Source of the DNA: an uncultured Clostridium sp.
GTDB lineage: Bacteria > Bacillota > Clostridia > Oscillospirales > Acutalibacteraceae
Length of the DNA: 13,477 nucleotides
Direction: 5' to 3'
Assembly (NCBI GenBank): GCA_902471875.1
Contig: CABRLN010000044.1
Coordinates: forward strand, 1 to 13,477
Positions 1 to 6,637 of this stretch are shown here, piece by piece (the first letter of the stretch is position 1; every line of letters starts with the position of its first letter). Made by a program: the position numbers and the translations under genes. The notes beneath the pieces are model-generated. The model saw only the letters and a program-made list of their open reading frames with translations. It ran no database searches and had not been told where the DNA came from.

Positions 1-97
1 AATAAAAAAGTTGAACTTTTTCCGTGGACGGGCGAGGTTCAGACTGTGATATGGATAGCGAGTTGTGGCAATAATTTTTTGCTACAGAATTTGTTGA

Positions 98-226
98 TAT
101 GTTTCCGCAAACAAACGGAGATATTTTGCTATAGTCCACATTAGTCTGGATAGGTTCCCGAAAACTGACATCAATCAGGACGTATCGTGCCATGTTGAGT
201 GTGTCGTGTTGATGTCAAGGGTCTAA
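98..226 (+). pseudogene. C-terminal remnant of a TrmA/RlmD-type RNA (uracil-5-)-methyltransferase
   Basis: This frame is open from 98 to the TAA at 224-226 and ends in CHVECVVLMSRV, preceded by LDRFPKT. The pattern FPxT followed by HVExVVLL is what I recall from the C-terminus of TrmA/RlmD-type SAM-dependent RNA methyltransferases. Similar pieces appear in other frames just upstream: VELFPWTGEVQTV in the frame starting at 1, and VDMFPQT around 95-115. The area therefore looks like several overlapping, decayed copies of the same gene end. No start codon, SAM-binding motif or catalytic region is present, so it is a dead fragment. Assignment rests only on the short C-terminal motif. Confidence 0.4.
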
Positions 227-640
227 AGTCAAGTGTGTGAAAAGGCTTTGGTTTCAAGGGATTTGTGGCATTTGCAGAGCGGTTTTTCAATGTTAATAAT
301 CCTGTCAAATACCGTAAAATTAAGGCTTAGGGAACATATCGAATGGCAAGCCCAAGTTGACAGAATGACTTTAGGGGTAGCTTGTGTAGACAGGATTATT
401 ATGGTTGATAGGATTGATGTATAGAAATCAAATTGCAAATTTGATACAAAGGACAAAAACAGAATAGCGAACAAAAGGTAGGAATAAAGGCTTTTGGTAT
501 GTTGATCGTGACCGAAAGCCTTTATTTTTTTTCTGGTTGTAAACAGACTATGATCAGACTTGCACCCCTCAAGGCAAATCAAAAATCGCAAAACAGATGA
601 AAAATTTGATGAAGATTACGTGAATTTTCTGCTTGAGTGC
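227..640. other. Non-coding stretch, probably decayed DNA
   Basis: I see no convincing gene here. The open frames that exist (a GTG-initiated 63-residue frame at 233-424 and a minus-strand frame at 229-591) lack ribosome-binding sites and recognisable motifs. The stretch holds a small perfect inverted repeat (8-bp arms ATCAAATT/AATTTGAT, 427-434 and 438-445) and the terminator listed separately. The sequence around 540-600 could encode a further remnant but gives no family match I recognise. Confidence 0.5.
484..532 (+). terminator. Rho-independent terminator
   Basis: The arms at 484-498 and 511-525 pair over 15 bp (AAAGGCTTT against AAAGCCTTT at the core, with one mismatch). The loop is 12 nt and a run of T follows (526-532). 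It isolates the TetR promoter downstream from transcription arriving from the left. Confidence 0.75.
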
Positions 641-669
641 TTGACAATATAGAAAGCAAACTGTATAAT
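641..669 (+). promoter_or_regulatory. Sigma-A type promoter of the first TetR operon
   Basis: The -35 box TTGACA (641-646) and the -10 box TATAAT (664-669) both match consensus and are separated by 17 bp. The -10 box overlaps the left arm of the large palindrome at 665-703. Repressor bound there would block RNA polymerase, which is the usual TetR autoregulation layout. Confidence 0.85.
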
Positions 670-703
670 CGAGTTATATAAATAATTTATATAACTCGAT
701 TAT
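665..703. promoter_or_regulatory. 39-bp perfect palindromic operator, probably for the adjacent TetR regulator
   Basis: Two 19-bp arms (665-683 and 685-703) are exact inverted repeats around a single central A at 684. The core half-site is GAGTTATATAAAT. The palindrome covers the end of the -10 box and the transcription start region, and ends just before the ribosome-binding site GGAGGGG (704-710). Position and symmetry fit a site bound by the dimeric TetR protein encoded at 717. Which protein binds is inferred. Confidence 0.75.
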
Positions 704-716
704 GGAGGGGAATTAG

Positions 717-1283
717 ATGCCAAAACAAAGGATTACAAAAGAAATGGTTGTCAATACTGCTTTTGAAATCGCACGGAGTGATGGAATGGAGGAGGTTATG
801 GTAAAAAGTATTGCTGAAAAGATAGGGTGTTCCGTGCAGCCTATATACAGCTATTGCAAAAACATGGAGGGTCTGCGACAGGATGTTACCCAAAAAGTCT
901 GCAGCTTTATAGGCGAATATGTTAAAACACATATTGATAAAGACGATATTTTTGCAAGCGCAGGGAGAACTTATATACAGTTAGCAAAAGAAGAACCTCA
1001 TTTATTTAAGATATTTATTCTGCATAAGCGAGATGGCATTGCTTCTTTGGAGGATTTATACCAATCAGAAGCAAGTCCTGATACAGCAGAATTTATTTCT
1101 AAAAAGCTGGACATCAGCATTGAGCAGGCGAAAAAATTACATCTGAATATGCTGATTTATACAATAGGCATTGGTACAATCTTTTCCGTGACTACACCGG
1201 GTATTTCAGCGAATGAGATTTATGAACAGCAGAAAGCGGCTTATAATGCTTTTTTAAGTCAGGTAATGGAAAATAAGGAGTAA
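717..1283 (+). CDS. TetR/AcrR family transcriptional regulator
   Basis: A 188-residue protein with the TetR N-terminal DNA-binding fold. Residues about 6-55 form three helices, with the helix-turn-helix around VKSIAEKIGCSVQPIYSYCKN and the usual GLR that starts helix 4. The C-terminal ligand-binding region carries YIQLAKEEPHLFKIF, similar to other TetR C-terminal domains and to the second TetR in this window (YINLAFDTPHLFRFVY). The start is fixed by GGAGGGG six bases upstream. The gene lies directly behind a consensus promoter overlapped by a 39-bp palindrome, so it probably represses itself and the two genes that follow (next start 8 bp after its stop). The inducer is unknown. Confidence 0.92.
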   Translation: MPKQRITKEMVVNTAFEIARSDGMEEVMVKSIAEKIGCSVQPIYSYCKNMEGLRQDVTQKVCSFIGEYVKTHIDKDDIFASAGRTYIQLAKEEPHLFKIFILHKRDGIASLEDLYQSEASPDTAEFISKKLDISIEQAKKLHLNMLIYTIGIGTIFSVTTPGISANEIYEQQKAAYNAFLSQVMENKE

Positions 1284-1290
1284 ACCGGAT

Positions 1291-1818
1291 ATGAAAAATG
1301 GAATTATCATGTATCAATCAAAGTATGGAGCAACCAAAAAATATGCAAATTGGTTAGCGGAAATGACTGGCTTTGATTGCATGAAAACGCCAAAAACCAC
1401 ATTGGATATGGTGTCGCAGTATAATACAATTGTATTGTGCGGTGGTATATACGCTTCAGGTATAGCAGGGCTTTCTTTCCTGAAAAAGCATTTTAGAGAT
1501 TTGGATGGTAAGAAAATTGCTGTATTTTGTGTGGGAGCTTCCCCATATGATGAGCAAGCAATTAATGAGATTAAAAAGTACAATCTAAAGGAGGAATTAA
1601 GTGATATTCCTCTTTTTTATGGAAGGGGCGCCTGGGACGAAAGCTGTATGTCTTTTAAGGACAGGACTTTATGTAAGCTGTTACAAAAGACTATAGCAAA
1701 AAAAGATCCTAATACCTACGAGCCGTGGATGAAAGCCCTTATGTGTGCAGTAGGAAAATCATGTGACTGGACGGATAGAAAATACTTAGATTCAATTCAA
1801 AATTATCTTGAAGGATGA
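1291..1818 (+). CDS. Flavodoxin domain protein (Flavodoxin_5-like)
   Basis: A 175-residue protein with a flavodoxin-like fold. The N-terminal strand and FMN phosphate loop read IIMYQSKYGATKKYANWLA (residues 5-23). A second loop, TIVLCGGIYASGI (46-58), and the strand KIAVFCVGASP (75-85) sit where the flavin ring would bind. The C-terminal part with FYGRGAWDES is shared, as far as I recall, by clostridial flavodoxin_5 proteins distantly related to the HemG protoporphyrinogen oxidase. It probably binds FMN and carries electrons in the cytoplasm; the partner is unknown. AAGGAG (1275-1280), which overlaps the end of the TetR gene, supports the start. It is in the TetR operon, so its expression probably responds to the TetR inducer. 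Confidence 0.85.
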   Translation: MKNGIIMYQSKYGATKKYANWLAEMTGFDCMKTPKTTLDMVSQYNTIVLCGGIYASGIAGLSFLKKHFRDLDGKKIAVFCVGASPYDEQAINEIKKYNLKEELSDIPLFYGRGAWDESCMSFKDRTLCKLLQKTIAKKDPNTYEPWMKALMCAVGKSCDWTDRKYLDSIQNYLEG

Positions 1819-1879
1819 AGTAAATATTCCATCTTTACATATATGGAATGGTTAAAAAATATGTGGAGGGATTAGGCTG

Positions 1880-2755
1880 ATGAAGAAAGTGAGGAAAAGA
1901 AGAATGCTTATTGCATTAGGTGTACTACTTGTTATTGTCGGTGCGTTGGTAATATGGTTTAACATTTTTTATTCACCCGTCAAAAAGCAATTTCAAAATG
2001 ATGTATCAATACTTATGAAGGAAAATCAGTTATCGACTAATAGTGAAGTATTCACAGAAAAGGATTTTTCACATTTGCCCACTGCCATTCAAAAGTACAT
2101 CGAAAGCTGCGGTTATATTGGAACACAGAAAATGTCGTATCTGAAAATGGAATACCACAATGTTGATTTCTCACAGGGCAAAAGCGGTCCCACTCTAAAA
2201 ATTGACTACACACAATATAACTTCATCAATGAGCCTTGCAGAATGGCACTCATTGACAGCAGTATGTTTGGTATTCCTTTTGAGGGATATGACTACTATC
2301 AAAATGGGACTGGTGAAATGAAAGGCGTGATTGCAAAAGCTATTACCCTGTTCGACCAAACAGGGGCAGATATGGATAAGGCTTGCCTTGCTACTTTTCT
2401 TGCGGAAAGTTTATTTGCCCCTACCATTCTGTTACAGGACTATATTACTTTTGAGGAAATAAGCTATTTTGAAGTACGGGCAACAATCAATTACAAAGGA
2501 CAAACGGCAAGCGGTATCTTTACCTTTAATGAACAGTATGAAATGATTTCTTTTACTACAAATGATAGAGCCGTTGCAGGAACAGACGGAAGTATGGAAT
2601 ATGTACCGTGGTCTGCAATTTGTAATGATTATCAGCTTTCCTCCAGTGGCATTAAATGCCCTACGAAGTTCCAAGCTGTTTGGAATTATCCCGACGGGGA
2701 TTTTGTTTACTTTGATGGTATTATCAGTGAGGTATCTTATGGATATAAACAATAG
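1880..2755 (+). CDS. Membrane-anchored DUF6544-like protein
   Basis: A 291-residue protein with a positively charged start (KKVRKRRM), one hydrophobic segment at about 9-29 and a long extracytoplasmic domain. Stretches such as FSHLPTAIQKYIESCGYIG, MSYLKMEY, LIDSSMFGIPFEGYDYY and ACLATFLAESLFAP match the pattern I remember for the DUF6544 family, which has no established function. The start has GGAGGG at 1865-1870. It lies 61 bp after the flavodoxin gene; the gap contains a small hairpin (ATTCCAT at 1826-1832 pairing with ATGGAAT at 1843-1849), so partial read-through control is possible. It probably belongs to the TetR operon. The family call is from memory; the membrane topology is read directly. 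Confidence 0.8.
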   Translation: MKKVRKRRMLIALGVLLVIVGALVIWFNIFYSPVKKQFQNDVSILMKENQLSTNSEVFTEKDFSHLPTAIQKYIESCGYIGTQKMSYLKMEYHNVDFSQGKSGPTLKIDYTQYNFINEPCRMALIDSSMFGIPFEGYDYYQNGTGEMKGVIAKAITLFDQTGADMDKACLATFLAESLFAPTILLQDYITFEEISYFEVRATINYKGQTASGIFTFNEQYEMISFTTNDRAVAGTDGSMEYVPWSAICNDYQLSSSGIKCPTKFQAVWNYPDGDFVYFDGIISEVSYGYKQ

Positions 2756-2904
2756 AGCAGAGTGGGTACGCTGCCCTGTCTGCGGAAATAAAACAAGAAT
2801 ACAGATTAGAGTTTATTGCCAAATGCAGACAGGAAAGTTTGATTGACGCAAAGGATTTACAGGTAACAGTTATTAAAGGGATTGAAACGAAAATACAGAG
2901 CTGA
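2739..2904 (+). pseudogene. Cysteine-rich KTR protein gene, decayed (copy 1)
   Basis: The frame opens with AEWVRCPVCGNKTRIQIR, the zinc-ribbon-like start of the cysteine-rich KTR family found in clostridial and streptococcal mobile elements. The middle of the protein, usually DTxLxNFPLYCPKC, is mostly missing, and the frame runs into TGA at 2844-2846. The expected C-terminal half, KCRQESLIDAKDLQVTVIKG, continues in another frame to the TGA at 2902-2904. An internal deletion plus frameshift has therefore killed it. It overlaps the end of the DUF6544-like gene by 17 bp, with GAGG just upstream. A second copy with a different lesion is at 6072. Confidence 0.75.
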
Positions 2905-2945
2905 TTAACCAAGTGACAAATCGTTGTTTGAAAGGAGGTTGCTCT

Positions 2946-3103
2946 ATGAAAGAAATATTTTAACACGCGTGGGAATTGTTATATATATCATTATGTCTGG
3001 AATAAATAGATTTGTTTATCGTATTCCGAACGTGGTTTATATTCCGGTAGCCATTCTCGGCATTGCTCTTATTTTGATTGGATTTTTCAAGAATAAGAGC
3101 TAG
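2946..3103 (+). pseudogene. Small membrane protein gene with a frameshift near its start
   Basis: A strong ribosome-binding site (AAAGGAGG, 2930-2937) precedes ATG at 2946, but the frame stops after five codons (MKEIF, TAA at 2961). In another frame a good small membrane protein runs from TTA at 2960 to TAG at 3101: LTRVGIVIYIIMSGINRFVY followed by a hydrophobic segment and a basic end, FFKNKS. A one-base change in the TTTT run at 2958-2961 would rejoin the two parts into a protein of about 52 residues. It is probably a recent pseudogene; slippage on the T run or a sequencing error are alternatives. I do not know the family. Confidence 0.6.
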
Positions 3104-3134
3104 CTATAACTTCCCGTTTGTCGAAAAGTTGTAG
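3104..3134. repeat. TTTGT-loop hairpin element, copy 1
   Basis: Starts directly after the TAG of the small membrane gene. The arms CTATAACTT (3104-3112) and AAGTTGTAG (3126-3134) pair over 9 bp with one G-U. A 2x2 internal mismatch follows, then two more pairs closing the loop TTTGT (3117-3121). No T run follows, so it is not a standard terminator. A closely similar hairpin is at 9120-9144 and a half copy at 6183-6198. Confidence 0.6.
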
Positions 3135-3189
3135 AAACTTAAAGTGAAAATCGAAACTCAATAACTCCTTAATACGAAAGGACAGATTT

Positions 3190-4026
3190 ATGAATATTAA
3201 AAATTTAGTAAAAGCTATTGTTTTTGCTATTATTTCAGCTATTCTATCAACACCACTACAAATTTTGAACAGCATTTATATTTTGCAAGACTCCGCTCCG
3301 CCAGAATTTGCTTTTTTAATCAAAATTTGCATAATCGGGTTAATAATGAAAGTTTTGTACGCAACTGCTTATGTTCTTATGGGACAGAAACTTCCTATTA
3401 AATCCCAAAGAATAAGAGCTTTTGCTTTTATACTGATAATATGGTGTTCTGATTATATGCCACAAGTATTAGGTTTGATTGGAGCTGATGGCCCTATTGC
3501 AGAAGTCGCGTTTAGTTTGCCGTTAATTGCTTGTGATACATTGTCATACATAATCGATGGAGTTTTGTTAGGCCTTTTATACAAGGATTTTCCATATTAC
3601 AAAACGGAAAAATGTATAAACACTAATTTGATAAAAACAAGTGTGCTAAGTGCAATTATATTCCCTGTTTTAGTTTTTGCATTTGAACAACTGCTTGGTT
3701 TTTTGTATTCTCCGCTATATATATTTAATGCGATGGAAGTATCAGACATCAAAACAGTTTCCTTTACGGTTTCTTTTTATAGTTGCTTTATTATTACGGG
3801 TGCATTGCTTCCTATAATATATCGGTACACAGAATTTAATAAGAGAAATAGTTTGTCGCCATTTAGATTTGGTGCGATATACTCCATTTGCTTATGGATG
3901 CCTGTGGTTTTAATTATGATTGCCTTTGGTACGAATATACTGACCACGTTTGTTTATATTATTGTCTTTATTATCTGCATTTTAGCAGTTGCTAAAATGA
4001 ATGATTATTTATTGACAAAACATTAA
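3190..4026 (+). CDS. Polytopic membrane protein of unknown family
   Basis: A 278-residue, strongly hydrophobic protein with about seven or eight membrane segments (roughly 6-26, 43-64, 77-97, 105-130, 150-172, 192-212, 226-248 and 250-270). Short basic loops such as KLPIKSQRIR and YRYTEFNKRN separate them. I recognise no catalytic or transport motif: no Walker box, no CPBP motif and no AgrB His/Cys pair. AAAGGA lies just upstream of ATG 3190. It follows the hairpin by 55 bp and may be transcribed from the first TetR operon or from its own promoter. Base composition is AT-rich like its neighbours. Confidence 0.75.
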   Translation: MNIKNLVKAIVFAIISAILSTPLQILNSIYILQDSAPPEFAFLIKICIIGLIMKVLYATAYVLMGQKLPIKSQRIRAFAFILIIWCSDYMPQVLGLIGADGPIAEVAFSLPLIACDTLSYIIDGVLLGLLYKDFPYYKTEKCINTNLIKTSVLSAIIFPVLVFAFEQLLGFLYSPLYIFNAMEVSDIKTVSFTVSFYSCFIITGALLPIIYRYTEFNKRNSLSPFRFGAIYSICLWMPVVLIMIAFGTNILTTFVYIIVFIICILAVAKMNDYLLTKH

Positions 4027-4057
4027 ATTCATTATAGCAAGCATAAATTCCCGGTTA

Positions 4058-4258
4058 TTGGGGAGAACACCGTATGGCGATAAGGATAAGTTTATGCCTT
4101 ATTCGGATGAGTCGCCTGATTGGCTGATGGAACAGGAAGAATACAGCAGCCATATCCATAAAACCTTTAAGGAGATTGCCCGGCTTAACACATACAAGTA
4201 TAAGTTATGTGCTTTTGGTCAAAGGCTTGACAAACACAAAAAAATCCCTATAATATAA
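4058..4258 (+). pseudogene. Gene remnant, family not recognised
   Basis: A 66-codon frame, TTG start at best, without a good ribosome-binding site. It encodes GRTPYGDKDKFMPYSDESPD and then SSHIHKTFKEIARLNTYKY, which read like a real soluble protein. Its base composition is visibly richer in GC than the flanking membrane and TetR genes. The end of the frame runs through the promoter of the next TetR gene (4227-4254), so only the internal part is likely to be ancestral coding sequence. I read it as a leftover piece of a mobile-element gene caught between cargo modules. Confidence 0.4.
4227..4254 (+). promoter_or_regulatory. Sigma-A type promoter of the second TetR operon
   Basis: TTGACA (4227-4232) and TATAAT (4249-4254) match consensus and are 16 bp apart. 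The promoter lies inside the end of the degenerate frame at 4058-4258 and 48 bp before the TetR start codon. Confidence 0.8.
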
Positions 4259-4262
4259 ACTA

Positions 4263-4290
4263 GATTATATAAAACTGTTTATTTTATAAC
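4263..4290. promoter_or_regulatory. Imperfect inverted repeat, probable TetR operator
   Basis: GATTATATAAAA (4263-4274) faces TTTATTTTATAAC (4278-4290) across CTG. The half-sites resemble the GTTATATAAAT half of the perfect palindrome at 665-703, as expected if two related TetR proteins bind related sites. It sits between the -10 box and the ribosome-binding site GGAGG (4291-4295). Confidence 0.5.
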
Positions 4291-4301
4291 GGAGGTATAT
4301 T

Positions 4302-4913
4302 ATGCCACGTAGTGTTCAAATCACAAAAGAAAAAATTCTCGCAGCAGCAGTGGATATTCTTATCCGTGATGGATATTCCGCAGTAAATATTAAAAGTATT
4401 GCGAAAGAATTGGACTGTTCCACGCAGCCAATTGCTTGGCAATTTGGCAATATGGATAACATGAGGGAAGCTCTGACACAAGAAGCTGTTACTTATGCAA
4501 ATCAAAAAATGATGCCTTCTTCAGAGAATTGTATAAAAGCATTTTGGCAAATTGGCTATGCATATATCAATTTGGCGTTTGACACGCCTCATCTATTCCG
4601 TTTTGTATATATGGGTGAAAGTAATAAATATTGCAGAGGTGGATTTGACTCTATTTTAACAGATGACGGAAATTCTGTTTTGATAGATAGGCTATGTCGG
4701 TATCTTAATATCAGCAGAGAACAGACTGATATTCTGTTTCAAAGAATGATTGTATATACGCATGGAATTGTGTCTCTGGTTGTAGCCGGTGTATTGAATT
4801 GTACCAAGGAGCAGGTATATTCAATAGTAAAAGATTTTGGTTTTGATTTACTTTCTCTTACTGATACAAATTTAGATATTCAAACTATTATGTCGAACAT
4901 TACGGGGGTATAG
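4302..4913 (+). CDS. TetR/AcrR family transcriptional regulator (second copy)
   Basis: A 203-residue TetR protein. The DNA-binding part covers residues about 7-58, with the helix-turn-helix around IKSIAKELDCSTQPIAWQF. It resembles the first TetR of the window (KSIAEKIGCSVQPIYSY), with WQF in place of the usual Y-x-H/Y-F recognition end. The C-terminal region has YINLAFDTPHLFRFVYM, again parallel to the first TetR. The start is set by GGAGG six bases upstream. It is the first gene after its own consensus promoter and operator-like repeat, and the hydrolase gene starts 6 bp after its stop. It therefore probably represses that operon and itself. The ligand is unknown. Confidence 0.9.
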   Translation: MPRSVQITKEKILAAAVDILIRDGYSAVNIKSIAKELDCSTQPIAWQFGNMDNMREALTQEAVTYANQKMMPSSENCIKAFWQIGYAYINLAFDTPHLFRFVYMGESNKYCRGGFDSILTDDGNSVLIDRLCRYLNISREQTDILFQRMIVYTHGIVSLVVAGVLNCTKEQVYSIVKDFGFDLLSLTDTNLDIQTIMSNITGV

Positions 4914-4919
4914 GCTTTA

Positions 4920-6065
4920 ATGAAAAGGATTTCGTTGAGAAAGGCAAAAAAGAAAATGTTGATATTATTTATCATATTATGTTCCATAATTCTACTGATT
5001 ACTTTGATTGTTATGTTTTTTCGCATTTATAATTCATTTAAAGTGAAAATAGATACTGATACCGGAATACAGGAAGGTACTTACATCAAAATAGGCGGCA
5101 TAGAACAATACTTGCAAATTCGTGGTGAAGATAAAAACAATCCCGTTATCCTGTGGCTTCACGGAGGACCGGGATTTCCTTTGACATACTTAAATTATTA
5201 TTATCAGACAGATTTGGAAAAAGATTATACTATAGTTTGTTGGGAACAGAGGGGCTGCGGTCGAACCTATTACAGAAATGAAAACAACGATAAAATGAAT
5301 ATTGAACAAATGCTTGCCGATACAGATGAAATCATTGACTATTTGCGAGAGCGTTTTGGACAGGAAAAAATTATCATAATAGGGCAATCGTGGGGAACAG
5401 TTCTGGGGATGAATTATATACACGTTCATCCCGAAAAAGTCGTTGCTTATATTGGAGTTGGTCAAGTCACAAATTTCTCGCAGGGGAAGATTTATGCGGC
5501 AGAATGTGCAATAAAAAAAGCGATAGAAAATGGAAATAATAAAGATGCTGACTTATTAGAGTATGGAATTGAACAACTTACAGCAACCGATAACATTAAA
5601 AAATTAAACGTAAAATCACTTGAAGAAATGATTATTACATCTATAAAATACTTGAAATGCGATGGAGAAATGTCGGGGACAAAACAAATATTTTCTGCGA
5701 TTACATCCCCAGAAATGTCATGGAATGATGCAAAATGGTTTTTATTTGCAAGTGATACACAGAATATTATCACTTCCCAAAATAACCTTGTGGATTATAT
5801 GTATTTTCAGTTTGATGTTATGGATTTGAGCAAAGAATATGGTATTCCAATTTGCTTTATACAAGGTGACAACGATTGGATTACTCCAACAAGTTTAGTG
5901 AATGATTACTATGAGGTTATTGTGTCTGATAAAAAAGAAATAATTACCATTAACAATGCAGGACATACTCCGTTTTTAGATAATCCAGAGCTATTTTGTG
6001 AAGCAGTTAAAGCTTTTTTATCTGAATGTGAAATCGGAACATACACAAGTGAATTGTCGAGGTGA
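4920..6065 (+). CDS. Membrane-anchored alpha/beta hydrolase, proline iminopeptidase-like (S33 type)
   Basis: A 381-residue protein with a basic N-terminus, one membrane segment at about 13-34 and an alpha/beta-hydrolase domain facing outside. HGGPG at 81-85 is the oxyanion-hole motif typical of proline iminopeptidases. GQSWG at 155-159 holds the nucleophile Ser157, GDNDWITP at 316-323 the acid (probably Asp319) and NAGHTPF at 346-352 the catalytic His349. The triad is complete, so the enzyme should be active. The HGGPG motif suggests peptide or amide substrates, but this family also includes esterases. It follows the second TetR gene by 6 bp and is probably induced by that regulator's ligand. 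Its C-terminus nearly touches the broken KTR gene. Confidence 0.87.
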   Translation: MKRISLRKAKKKMLILFIILCSIILLITLIVMFFRIYNSFKVKIDTDTGIQEGTYIKIGGIEQYLQIRGEDKNNPVILWLHGGPGFPLTYLNYYYQTDLEKDYTIVCWEQRGCGRTYYRNENNDKMNIEQMLADTDEIIDYLRERFGQEKIIIIGQSWGTVLGMNYIHVHPEKVVAYIGVGQVTNFSQGKIYAAECAIKKAIENGNNKDADLLEYGIEQLTATDNIKKLNVKSLEEMIITSIKYLKCDGEMSGTKQIFSAITSPEMSWNDAKWFLFASDTQNIITSQNNLVDYMYFQFDVMDLSKEYGIPICFIQGDNDWITPTSLVNDYYEVIVSDKKEIITINNAGHTPFLDNPELFCEAVKAFLSECEIGTYTSELSR

Positions 6066-6071
6066 TGTTTT

Positions 6072-6232
6072 ATGGCTGAATGGGTATATTGCCCTGTCTG
6101 CGGAAATAAAACAAGGTTACAGATACGGGCAGAGATACAGAACTAAAAAACTTTCCTCTTTATTGCCCGAACTGCATACAGGAAAGTTTCCCGTTTGTAA
6201 ATTGGAGGAATGAATTATGTGGGAAGAGTTAG
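6072..6232 (+). pseudogene. Cysteine-rich KTR protein gene, frameshifted (copy 2)
   Basis: ATG 6072, with GAGGTG upstream, encodes AEWVYCPVCGNKTRLQIRA, the same start as the copy at 2739. The frame stops at TAA 6144. The conserved middle, DTELKNFPLYCPNCIQES, continues in another frame from 6134, so about two extra bases near 6132-6135 explain the break. After QES the sequence departs from the family: copies 1 and 2 share ACAGGAAAGTTT and then diverge, and copy 2 runs into a hairpin half-element and the start of the next gene (stop at 6230-6232). Both the frame and the C-terminus are therefore damaged. Confidence 0.75.
6183..6198. repeat. Half copy of the TTTGT hairpin element
   Basis: TTCCCGTTTGT at 6188-6198 is identical to 3111-3121 in the first hairpin, but the right arm is missing. 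It sits exactly where KTR copy 2 stops resembling copy 1. Confidence 0.45.
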
Positions 6233-6414
6233 GAATAAGCGGAGGAACGGCAATAATAGTTTTAATAACTTTATATTTTATCATTAAGTGGGCGGTAAAG
6301 AATGGTGTGAAAGAAGCTTATAAGGAAATTATTGGAAAAGAATTAAAGGATGATTTGAAGAAAATTTTAGAAAAAGAAGTTACTGAAAAAGAAAATAAAG
6401 AAACTATACAATAA
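6217..6414 (+). CDS. Small single-span membrane protein (possibly DUF6019 family)
   Basis: A 65-residue protein with a short outside end, one membrane segment (about residues 9-27, containing IIVLITLYFIIKWAV) and a highly charged lysine- and glutamate-rich tail that should form a helix or coiled coil (ELKDDLKKILEKEVTEKE). GGAGG at 6205-6209 supports the ATG. The core YFIIKWAVKNG followed by EAY reminds me of the short clostridial family DUF6019, but I am not certain. It may be the last gene of the second TetR operon. Function is unknown. Confidence 0.65.
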   Translation: MWEELGISGGTAIIVLITLYFIIKWAVKNGVKEAYKEIIGKELKDDLKKILEKEVTEKENKETIQ

Positions 6415-6440
6415 TTTCAAACTTCATATTTGGGAGTATT

Positions 6441-6584
6441 ATGAAATCTTCAAATCCTCGTTTATCGGATAGAACAACATATCATCAAAGAGCCAGACGC
6501 AGAGCCGACAGACTTGTGAGAAATCGGGTAAATGCCACGCAAAGTAGCAAGAAAAACCGAAATGTCAGCTCTGCTTGCTTGTAA
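6441..6584 (+). pseudogene. Short basic ORF, probable gene remnant
   Basis: ATG 6441 with GGGAG eight bases before the start encodes 47 residues, very rich in Arg (SNPRLSDRTTYHQRARRRAD). The GC content is higher than in the gene before it and similar to the XRE gene after it. The basic run could be the N-terminus of a DNA- or RNA-binding protein cut short, perhaps from a mobile-element backbone. I do not recognise a family. It could be a real small gene, but the abrupt change to an unpatterned tail (after about residue 30) argues for a truncated piece. Confidence 0.35.
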
Positions 6585-6637
6585 TCCAAAGTCATCTTTC
6601 CTATACTTGGCATATCAAAAACAAGGAGGTCACGAGC

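Noticed and set aside
233..424. Plus-strand GTG frame of 63 codons
   Set aside because: No ribosome-binding site, no family pattern, and it lies in an area of decayed DNA.
229..591. Minus-strand 120-codon open frame
   Set aside because: It runs through the terminator hairpin, has no ribosome-binding site and no recognisable domain.
2562..2738. Upstream in-frame extension of KTR copy 1
   Set aside because: It lies inside the DUF6544-like gene in another frame; the KTR domain starts only near 2739.
3190..4026. Considered as a missing AgrB or an ABC permease
   Set aside because: It lacks the AgrB catalytic His/Cys context, is longer than AgrB and is far from agrD; no ATPase partner for a permease is nearby.
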